A stretch of 5,809 nucleotides of DNA from Paracoccaceae bacterium (GTDB lineage Bacteria > Pseudomonadota > Alphaproteobacteria > Rhodobacterales > Rhodobacteraceae). Within the stretch, counting starts at the first letter, position 1; each line of letters opens with the position of its first letter. This document shows positions 1-5,030 of the stretch, piece after piece. Under the pieces are notes generated by a model, which was not told the origin of the DNA, made no database searches, and saw nothing but the letters and a program-made list of their open reading frames with translations. The stretch spans positions 1 to 5,809 of the forward strand of contig JAASTF010000211.1 of the NCBI GenBank assembly GCA_021767525.1. The letters run 5' to 3'. Both the position numbers and the translations under genes were made by a program.

Positions 1-1162
1 GTTCGAGAACGCGTTTCGCGATGATGTCCAGCATCACCTCGGACGTGCCGCCCTCGATCGAGTTGGCCTTGGTCCGCAGCCATTCGGGCGCCAGCCCGCC
101 ATGCGGGCCGTCCCATTCCAGCGCCTCGGCGCCGGCGGCCTTCATCAACAGCTCGTAGCGGCGCTTGTTCAGCTCGGTGCCGTAATATTTCAGCATGGCC
201 GATGCATTGCCCACGCCCTGGCCGGCCTCGGCCTGGTCCTTGTAGCGTTCCATCGTCATGGCGAAGGCCAGGCTGTTCACCTCGCATTCCATCGCCTCGG
301 TCCGCAGCACGGGATCGTCCATCGCGCCGTCCAGATCGCCCAGGAACTGCCCCAGCGACCGGCCGCCCAGCAAGCCGCGCCCGCCGCCGCCGATCATCTC
401 GCGTTCATGCGTCAGCAGGTATTTCGCGATATCCCAGCCGCGGTTCAGCTCGCCCACAAGGTTCTCTTTGGGCACCTTCACATTGTCGAAGAAGGTTTCG
501 CAGAATGGCGACTTGCCGCTGATCAGGCGGATGGGCCGGGTGGTGATGCCGGGGCTGTCCATATCCATCAGCAGAAAGGAAATGCCCTTGTGCTTGGGCG
601 CGTCGCGGTCGGTGCGCACCAGCGCAAAGATCCAGTCGGCCTTGTCGGCGTAAGAGGTCCAGATTTTCTGACCATTCACCAGAAAATGGTCACCCATATC
701 CTCGGCCCGGGTCTGGACGTTGGCCAGGTCGCTGCCCGCGCCCGGCTCGGAATAGCCCTGGCACCAGCGAATCTCGCCCCGTGTGATTTTCGGCAGATGT
801 TCGGCCTTTTGCGCGTCGTTGCCAAAGGCCAACAGCGCCGGGCCCAGCATCCACAGGCCGAAACTTTCCAGCGGGGGCGGGGCCTGCAGGCGAGCCATTT
901 CCTCGCGGTAGATCTTTTCCTGTGCGCGGCTCAGGCCCGCACCGCCGTATTCGGTGGGCCAGCGCGGGGCGGTCATGCCACGGTCGATCGCGGCGGCCAG
1001 CCATTCCTTTTGCGCGGGGTCCTTGAATTGCCATTTGCGGCCGCCCCAGACGATCATGTCCTCGCTCATCTGGCGCCCGCGCAGCGAGGCGGGGCAGGCG
1101 GTTTCGATCCACTTGGCGATATCGGCGCGGAACGCGTCCAGCGCGGCATCCGTGTCGGCCAT
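1..1162 (-). CDS. Acyl-CoA dehydrogenase family protein, C-terminus cut by window edge
   Basis: FAD-dependent flavoenzyme that oxidises an acyl-CoA to the 2-enoyl-CoA and passes electrons to electron-transfer flavoprotein in the cytoplasm. I translated 387 residues from ATG 1162 with no stop before the edge; the family is usually about 390-400 residues, so only a few are missing. The N-terminal helical domain spans roughly residues 5-130. The family signature GYSEPGAGSDLAN sits at 136-148, followed by KIWTSYA (166-172) in the flavin-binding beta domain and a glycine-rich stretch GGGGRGLLGG (258-267) opening the C-terminal helical domain. Glu370 in IEGGTSE aligns with the catalytic base of medium-chain acyl-CoA dehydrogenase, so this looks like an active subunit. 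The start is supported by GGGGAGGA at 1167-1174, with the GGAGG core five bases from ATG. Substrate is unknown: pimeloyl-CoA-type, branched-chain or general FadE activity are all possible. Family confidence is high, substrate confidence low. Confidence 0.95.
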   Translation of the reverse strand, partial: MADTDAALDAFRADIAKWIETACPASLRGRQMSEDMIVWGGRKWQFKDPAQKEWLAAAIDRGMTAPRWPTEYGGAGLSRAQEKIYREEMARLQAPPPLESFGLWMLGPALLAFGNDAQKAEHLPKITRGEIRWCQGYSEPGAGSDLANVQTRAEDMGDHFLVNGQKIWTSYADKADWIFALVRTDRDAPKHKGISFLLMDMDSPGITTRPIRLISGKSPFCETFFDNVKVPKENLVGELNRGWDIAKYLLTHEREMIGGGGRGLLGGRSLGQFLGDLDGAMDDPVLRTEAMECEVNSLAFAMTMERYKDQAEAGQGVGNASAMLKYYGTELNKRRYELLMKAAGAEALEWDGPHGGLAPEWLRTKANSIEGGTSEVMLDIIAKRVLE

Positions 1163-1184
1163 GCAGTCCTCCCCTTCTGCATAG

Positions 1185-1205
1185 TCTTTTCGCAGTGCGA
1201 AAAGA
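1185..1205. promoter_or_regulatory. Perfect palindrome, candidate operator of the acyl-CoA dehydrogenase gene
   Basis: TCTTTTCGCA (1185-1194), one central G (1195), then TGCGAAAAGA (1196-1205): two exact 10-bp inverted arms. It ends 23 bp upstream of the dehydrogenase start codon and just upstream of its ribosome binding site. The one-base centre makes a protein-binding site much likelier than an RNA hairpin, which would have to open several pairs to form a loop. It lies downstream of the weak candidate promoter at 1224-1252, where a bound repressor could block transcription. The IclR-family protein encoded at 4145-4966 is the obvious local candidate, but that link is inference. Confidence 0.6.
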
Positions 1206-1223
1206 ATTTCCGTTCAGGCATCC

Positions 1224-1252
1224 AAGCAAACGCATCTTTGCGCAGGGGTCAA
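1224..1252 (-). promoter_or_regulatory. Weak candidate promoter for the acyl-CoA dehydrogenase gene
   Basis: On the minus strand, TTGACC (1252-1247) is followed after 17 bp by TTGCTT (1229-1224). The -35 matches the sigma-70 consensus at five of six positions; the -10 is poor. Initiation near 1217 would place the palindrome at 1185-1205 within the early transcribed region. The same GGGCGGCTTGACC 13-mer occurs at the end of the second synthetase gene ahead of iclR. Confidence 0.3.
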
Positions 1253-1276
1253 GCCGCCCGCGACGTATAACGCTAC

Positions 1277-1302
1277 GGCAGGGCGCGCGGCGGCGCCCTG
1301 CC
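1277..1302 (-). terminator. GC-rich hairpin after the AlkK/DmdB-type synthetase gene
   Basis: GGCAGGGCGC (1277-1286) and GCGCCCTGCC (1293-1302) form a perfect 10-bp stem with a six-base loop, beginning 11 bp after the synthetase stop codon. The stem is strong, but no T-run follows on the minus strand, so it is not a textbook intrinsic terminator. It may instead stabilise the mRNA 3' end or act with Rho. Its position suggests the dehydrogenase downstream is mostly transcribed from its own promoter. Confidence 0.5.
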
Positions 1303-1313
1303 TGCGGCCTGCC

Positions 1314-2948
1314 TTAGCGCAGGTCCGGCAGCTTGTAGTCGGCGTATTGCTGGCGCAGCGTCAGCTTTGACACCTTGCCAGTGGCCGTCAACGGCAGCGC
1401 GTCGGTCCAGATCACGTCGTCGGGCAACTGCCACTTGGCGAAATGCTCGGACATATGCTGGTGCAGCTCGTCCAGCGAAGGCTTGTCCTCGCCCGCGGCC
1501 ACGGCGATCAGCACCGGGCGCTCGTCCCATTTGGGGTGGGGCATGGCGACGGCGGCGCAGCTGGCGATGCCCGGGTGCGACATGGCCGCATTTTCCAGGT
1601 CGATCGAGGAAATCCACTCGCCACCCGACTTGATAAGGTCTTTCGACCGGTCCTGGATGTTCAGGATACCGTTGTCGTCGACCGAGGCGACGTCGCCGGT
1701 GCCGAACCAGCCCTCGGCGTCGATCGCCTTGGCCGTGGCCTCGTCATTCTTGAAATAGCCCGACACGATGGTGTTGCCGCGCACATACAGCTCGCCCACC
1801 GCCTTGCCATCATGGGGCAGGCGGTTGCCCTCTTCATCGACGATCTTCAGGTCGACGCCAAAGGCGCGGCGGCCCTGCTTGGCCTTGACGTCGATCATCT
1901 GGTCGAACGGCAGCTCTTGCACCCATCTGGGCATGTTGCCGTGGGTGCCGATGGGGCTCATTTCCGTCATGCCCCATGCGTGGCCCACGTTAACGCCCAT
2001 CTTTTCGAAGGTTTCGATCATCTTGCGCGGCGCGGCCGAGCCGCCCACCACCACGTCGGCAAAGGTCTTGGGCTTGCGGCCCTGCTTGTCGATTTCGCCC
2101 AGCAGGCCCTGCCAGACCGTGGGCACGCCCCAGGCCGAATACACCTCTTCTTCGTCCATCAGCTTGAACAGGCTTTCCCCGTCCAGCGCCGGGCCCGGCA
2201 TCACCAGCGAATAGCCCAGCATGGGCGAGGCATAGGGCAGGCCCCAGGCGTTGACGTGGAACAGCGGCACGACCGGCAGCACCTTGGCCTCGGGCGGGAT
2301 CGCCTGGCCCATCACCATGCCGCCCAGCATCATCGCGTGCAGCACGGTCGAGCGGTGCGAATAAAGCGCGCCCTTGGGATTGCCCGTGGTTCCCGAGGTA
2401 TAGCACAGCGCCGCGGCGGTGTTTTCATCGAACTCGGGCCAGTCAAAGCTTTCGGGCTGGCCCTCGAGCAGGTCTTCGTAACACAGCGCGTCAAAGCTGT
2501 TGTCCGGCATATGCGCGCGGTCGGTCATGATGACAAAGCGCAGGTCCTTCGGCAGCTCGTCTTTCACGCCCTCGATGATCGGCACGAAGGTGGTATCGAG
2601 AAACAGCAGCTTATCCTCGGCATGGTTGACGATATAGATCAGCTGCTCGGCTGACAGGCGCGGGTTGATCGTGTGGCAGATCGCGCCTTGCCCCGAGATC
2701 GCGTAATACAGTTCGAAATGGCGATAGCCGTTCCAGGCCAGGGTCGCCACGCGGTCGCCCTTCTCGACGCCCAGCTCTTTCAGGGCGTTGGCCAGGCGGT
2801 ACACGCGCTTCAACGTCTGCGGGTAGGTCTGGCGGTGCTTGTCGCCCTCGGTGCGGACGGAAACGATTTCGCCTTCTTTGTGCGCCTCGGCTGCGTATTC
2901 CAGGATATTGCTGATCAGCAGCGGCCGATTCTGCATCATGCCTTGCAT
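1314..2948 (-). CDS. AMP-forming acyl-CoA synthetase, AlkK/DmdB type
   Basis: Cytoplasmic ligase of the ANL superfamily: carboxylic acid + ATP + CoA gives acyl-CoA + AMP + PPi. With start ATG 2948 it has 544 residues, normal for the group. Motifs: P-loop TSGTTGNPKG (184-193); HAWGMTEMS (323-331), the adenine/acyl motif; FGTGDVA with the ribose-binding Asp419; hinge DRSKDLIKSGGEWISSIDLE (433-452); catalytic Lys525 in LTATGKVSK. The N-terminal LLISNILEYAA region, the AWNGYRHFELYYAISGQG block and the KSGGEWIS hinge closely resemble my recollection of Pseudomonas AlkK (medium-chain acyl-CoA synthetase) and roseobacter DmdB (methylmercaptopropionate-CoA ligase), so a short- or medium-chain substrate is likely. 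The reading frame opens further upstream at 3011, but the Shine-Dalgarno at 2956-2961 favours 2948. It is divergent from the oxidoreductase gene and upstream of the acyl-CoA dehydrogenase. I give no symbol because substrate cannot be decided from sequence. Confidence 0.95.
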   Translation of the reverse strand: MQGMMQNRPLLISNILEYAAEAHKEGEIVSVRTEGDKHRQTYPQTLKRVYRLANALKELGVEKGDRVATLAWNGYRHFELYYAISGQGAICHTINPRLSAEQLIYIVNHAEDKLLFLDTTFVPIIEGVKDELPKDLRFVIMTDRAHMPDNSFDALCYEDLLEGQPESFDWPEFDENTAAALCYTSGTTGNPKGALYSHRSTVLHAMMLGGMVMGQAIPPEAKVLPVVPLFHVNAWGLPYASPMLGYSLVMPGPALDGESLFKLMDEEEVYSAWGVPTVWQGLLGEIDKQGRKPKTFADVVVGGSAAPRKMIETFEKMGVNVGHAWGMTEMSPIGTHGNMPRWVQELPFDQMIDVKAKQGRRAFGVDLKIVDEEGNRLPHDGKAVGELYVRGNTIVSGYFKNDEATAKAIDAEGWFGTGDVASVDDNGILNIQDRSKDLIKSGGEWISSIDLENAAMSHPGIASCAAVAMPHPKWDERPVLIAVAAGEDKPSLDELHQHMSEHFAKWQLPDDVIWTDALPLTATGKVSKLTLRQQYADYKLPDLR

Positions 2949-2955
2949 GGCTTGT

Positions 2956-2961
2956 CCTCCC
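2956..2961 (-). promoter_or_regulatory. Ribosome binding site fixing the synthetase start at 2948
   Basis: GGGAGG on the minus strand, seven bases from ATG 2948. The alternative upstream ATG at 3011 would add 21 residues unlike the family N-terminus and would lie upstream of the candidate promoter at 2984-3011. A second AGGGAG copy occurs at 2967-2972, too far from the start to be the main site. Confidence 0.75.
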
Positions 2962-2983
2962 TTATGCTCCCTATTGGGGGCGG

Positions 2984-3011
2984 AGATTAGCGCCGTGTGC
3001 GGGAATGCCAA
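2984..3011 (-). promoter_or_regulatory. Candidate sigma-70 promoter of the AlkK/DmdB-type synthetase gene
   Basis: On the minus strand, TTGGCA (3011-3006; five of six consensus positions), a 16-bp spacer, then TAATCT (2989-2984). Initiation near 2977 would give a leader of about 29 nt containing the ribosome binding site. Spacing and the TAnnCT-like -10 suit GC-rich alphaproteobacteria. Read by eye only. Confidence 0.4.
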
Positions 3012-3051
3012 CAGGAAATTCCGGGCGTCGCCCCCCGTGTTTGCTGGGCTT

Positions 3052-3068
3052 TTTCCGCAGGCCGAAAT
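3052..3068. promoter_or_regulatory. Degenerate copy of the 1185-1205 palindrome between the divergent promoters
   Basis: TTTCCGCAGGCCGAAAT matches TTTTCGCAGTGCGAAAA (1187-1203) at 13 of 17 positions, including CGCAG and CGAAA, although its own dyad symmetry is only partial. It sits upstream of both -35 elements (3006-3011 on the minus strand, 3105-3110 on the plus strand), a position compatible with an activator or a shared divergent operator. It may be chance in GC-rich DNA. Confidence 0.3.
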
Positions 3069-3104
3069 TCCGTTGCGTCATACGCCCGGGCCGCGCGGGG
3101 GTGG

Positions 3105-3133
3105 TTGAGCGGCCCTTGCCGCTGCCCTAGGCT
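3105..3133 (+). promoter_or_regulatory. Candidate sigma-70 promoter of the oxidoreductase gene
   Basis: TTGAGC (3105-3110), a 17-bp spacer, then TAGGCT (3128-3133). The -35 keeps TTGA and the -10 keeps TA and the final T; spacing is ideal. Initiation near 3140 gives a leader of about 30 nt carrying GGGAGGAG at 3156-3163, eight bases from ATG 3172. Confidence 0.45.
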
Positions 3134-3171
3134 GCGCCCCAAACGCACGCGCCACGGGAGGAGACGCCGCC

Positions 3172-4137
3172 ATGAAAGCCATCATCTGCAACGAATTCGC
3201 GCCGCTCGATCAGCTGGAATACGGCGACATGCCCGATCCGCAGATCAAACCCGACGAGGTTCTGATCCGGGTCGAGGCCGCCGGCGTCAATTACCCCGAC
3301 GGTCTGCTGGTGCAGGGCAAATACCAAAGCCGCCCGGAACACCCCTTCGTGCCGGGGATGGAGGCCGCCGGCGTGGTCGAGGCGGTGGGCGATGCCGTCA
3401 CCACCGTCAAGCCGGGCGACCGGGTGGCGACGATCTGCACGCTGGGCGGCTATGCCGAAAAGGTCGCGGCCCCCGCAACGCGCGTGTTCCCGATCGGCGA
3501 TATGGATGCCGCGGATGTCTGCGCGCTGATGGTGGCCTTTGGCACCTCGCATCACGCGTTGAAACAGCGCGCGAACTTGCAGCGGGGCGAAAACCTGGTC
3601 GTGCTGGGCGGGGCGGGCGCCACGGGGCTGGCCGCGATCCAGATCGGCAAGATCATGGGCGCACGGGTGATCGCCGTCGCCTCGTCCGAGGAAAAGCGCG
3701 CGATCTGCACCGAAAACGGCGCGGACGAGGTGATCGGCTATGACGATCTGAAGGATCAGATCAAGGCGCTGACCGATGGCAAGGGCGCCGATGTTGTCTA
3801 TGACCCGGTGGGCGGTGCGGCGTTCGACGCCTGTTCGCGCGCGATGGCGCGCAATGGCCGACTGCTGGTGATCGGCTTTGCCAGTGGTGAGATCCCGAAG
3901 CTGCCGATCAACCTGACGCTGGTCAAGGAATATGCCCTGGTGGGCGTGTTCTGGGGCAACTTCACCCGGTTCGAGCCGCAGGTCTACGCCCAGAACATGG
4001 ACGAGCTGTTGGGCTGGTATCAAAAGGGCCAGGTCAAGCCGCTGATCGAAGGGCGTTATCCGCTGAAAGACGCCGCCGACGTGCTGGCCCGCGTGCTGGG
4101 CCGCGGGGCCGTGGGCAAGCTGGTGCTGGTGCCCTGA
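3172..4137 (+). CDS. Zinc-free MDR-family NAD(P)H oxidoreductase (quinone oxidoreductase-like)
   Basis: Medium-chain dehydrogenase/reductase of the quinone oxidoreductase (zeta-crystallin-like) branch, 321 residues, full length. The GroES-like N-terminal domain (about 1-115) carries GVNYPDGLLVQGKY (38-51), where a zinc alcohol dehydrogenase would have a Cys ligand, so no catalytic zinc is expected; PFVPGMEAAGVV (58-69) and VKPGDRV (79-85) are typical. The Rossmann domain has LGGAGATGLAAIQIGK (145-160) for the dinucleotide, then VIAVASSEEKR (166-176), a polar and basic segment that favours NADPH. DPVGG (211-215), GRLLVIGFASGEIP (229-242) and the terminal GKLVLVP complete the fold. ATG 3172 is supported by GGGAGGAG eight bases upstream. 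It is divergent from the acyl-CoA synthetase and convergent with iclR. Family members reduce quinones, enones or enoyl thioesters; given the acyl-CoA neighbours, an enone or enoyl-CoA-type substrate is plausible but unproven. Confidence 0.93.
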   Translation: MKAIICNEFAPLDQLEYGDMPDPQIKPDEVLIRVEAAGVNYPDGLLVQGKYQSRPEHPFVPGMEAAGVVEAVGDAVTTVKPGDRVATICTLGGYAEKVAAPATRVFPIGDMDAADVCALMVAFGTSHHALKQRANLQRGENLVVLGGAGATGLAAIQIGKIMGARVIAVASSEEKRAICTENGADEVIGYDDLKDQIKALTDGKGADVVYDPVGGAAFDACSRAMARNGRLLVIGFASGEIPKLPINLTLVKEYALVGVFWGNFTRFEPQVYAQNMDELLGWYQKGQVKPLIEGRYPLKDAADVLARVLGRGAVGKLVLVP

Positions 4138-4144
4138 TCAGGGC
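4131..4144. repeat. 14-bp perfect palindrome at the convergent gene ends
   Basis: GCCCTGATCAGGGC is an exact palindrome. It contains the oxidoreductase stop codon (TGA 4135-4137) and ends one base before the iclR stop codon. As RNA it could form a five-pair stem with a GATC loop in either direction, so it may be a minimal bidirectional 3' end, but no T-run follows on either strand. Confidence 0.4.
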
Positions 4145-4966
4145 CTATTCGCGGATGTGCTTGACCGTGTTGACCAGTTGCAACAGCTTGGGGCCCAGCT
4201 CGGTTTCCAGCCGTTCGCGCGGCAGCACATAGGCCGGGCCGCCCAGGTTGAAGGCCATCGGCGGCCCATCGCCCTGCGGCGACGGGAACGGCACCGACAC
4301 CGCGTTGATGTCGTTCTGCCACTCGCCCATGTTGCAATAAAAACCGCGGGTGCGGATCTGCTCGGCCGCGTCGTCGATCCCCGCTTTCAGCGCGGGCCAG
4401 CGGTCGGGGCCGGCCTTGTCGGCCAGCCGGGTCATCAATTCGGCGCGTTCATCGGGTTTGGCGGCGGCCAGATAGGCGCGGCCCATTGCCGAGCGTCCCA
4501 GCGAAATGCGCGACCCCACATTCAGCTGGAGCGAGATCATGCCCCGCGCCGCGCGCGCCGCCGCGATATAGGTCATGGTCAGGTCGTCGCGCCCGCCCAA
4601 GGCGACCAGAACGCCGTCGCCGCATTCGTCGGCCAGTTGCTGCATCAGGGGCTGCGCCGCCTCGCGCACCTTGATGCCGCCCAGGCAGGCATAGCCCAGC
4701 CCCAGCACCGGCACGCCCATGCGATACCGGCCCGTTGCATCGTCGTAGATCAGGTAGCCCAGTTTCAGCAGCGTGTAGGTCAGCCGCGACACGGTGGAAT
4801 TGGGCAGGCCCGTGCGCGCCGCCAGTTCGCGGTTGCCCAGGCCCATCCGGTCGTCGGGGGTAAAGGCGCGCAGGATATCCAGACCGCGATGCAGCGCGGT
4901 CACGAATTGGCGGTCGCCGTTCTCGATCTCGTGGCTTTCCGCCTGATCCTGAAGTCGCTTTCTCAC
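4145..4966 (-). CDS. IclR-family transcriptional regulator
   Basis: DNA-binding regulator, 273 residues, normal for the family. The N-terminal winged helix-turn-helix begins around residue 22 (FVTALHRGLDILRAF, 21-35); the HTH is about 45-67, with NRELAARTGLPNSTVSRL, and the wing DDATGRYRMG is at 75-84. The C-terminal effector domain (about 98-270) shows ISLGRSAMGRAYLAA (154-168) and GFYCNMGEWQNDINAVSVPF (208-227), the usual ligand-pocket blocks. IclR proteins usually sense aromatic or aliphatic acids or their intermediates and repress or activate adjacent catabolic genes; the ligand cannot be inferred here. The start is GTG 4966; no ATG, GTG or TTG precedes it in frame before the upstream synthetase stop, and no clear Shine-Dalgarno is visible. 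GTG at codon 22 is a less likely alternative. The gene lies 57 bp after the second synthetase, same strand, so co-transcription is possible. Confidence 0.95.
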   Translation of the reverse strand: MRKRLQDQAESHEIENGDRQFVTALHRGLDILRAFTPDDRMGLGNRELAARTGLPNSTVSRLTYTLLKLGYLIYDDATGRYRMGVPVLGLGYACLGGIKVREAAQPLMQQLADECGDGVLVALGGRDDLTMTYIAAARAARGMISLQLNVGSRISLGRSAMGRAYLAAAKPDERAELMTRLADKAGPDRWPALKAGIDDAAEQIRTRGFYCNMGEWQNDINAVSVPFPSPQGDGPPMAFNLGGPAYVLPRERLETELGPKLLQLVNTVKHIRE

Positions 4967-5010
4967 ACTCGTCGTCCCGTCCCTGAAGGCCCGTGAGGCC
5001 CTAATGTATC

Positions 5011-5030
5011 GGCTGACCGAAGGTCAAGCC
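5011..5030 (-). terminator. Hairpin over the FadD-like gene's stop codon, ahead of iclR
   Basis: GGCTGACC (5011-5018), GAA, then GGTCAAGCC (5022-5030) pair over eight bases with one bulged A. On the minus strand this folds right at the stop codon (5026-5024) of the FadD-like synthetase. There is no following T-run, so it may be a weak terminator, an attenuating structure between the synthetase and iclR, or chance. It also includes TTGACC (5027-5022), a possible -35 for iclR with no convincing -10. Confidence 0.3.

Noticed and set aside
1185..1205. Intrinsic terminator
   Set aside because: The arms are separated by a single base, so a hairpin must lose pairs to form a loop. The position just before a ribosome binding site fits an operator better.
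101..1270. 389-codon plus-strand open frame opposite the acyl-CoA dehydrogenase
   Set aside because: It is rich in Ala, Arg, His and Gln and matches no family I recognise, whereas the opposite strand carries a full set of dehydrogenase motifs. Long antisense frames are expected at this GC content.
1443..2654. 403-codon plus-strand open frame opposite the AlkK/DmdB-type synthetase
   Set aside because: Low-complexity His/Gly/Arg-rich translation with no domain, antisense to a gene with complete ANL motifs.
1..2948. A DMSP demethylation-type dmdB-dmdC pair
   Set aside because: The synthetase resembles DmdB, but the adjacent dehydrogenase is of ordinary acyl-CoA dehydrogenase length (just over 387 residues), well short of the roughly 590 residues I recall for DmdC. 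Without DmdC or DmdD the pathway cannot be claimed.
3084..3098. GCCCGGGC and CCGCGCGG short palindromes in the divergent region
   Set aside because: Eight-base self-complementary GC words are expected by chance in DNA this GC-rich.
3127..4023. 298-codon minus-strand open frame opposite the oxidoreductase
   Set aside because: Shadow of the MDR gene, whose plus-strand translation is family-typical from end to end; the antisense product has no recognisable motifs.
3172..4137. Acryloyl-CoA reductase AcuI
   Set aside because: Same superfamily and similar length, but the N-terminal GVNYPDGLLVQGKY region and the GGAGATG dinucleotide loop look like the general quinone oxidoreductase branch rather than the YhdH/AcuI branch as I recall it.
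4157..4996. 279-codon plus-strand open frame opposite iclR
   Set aside because: Compositionally biased shadow; the minus-strand IclR domain order is unmistakable.
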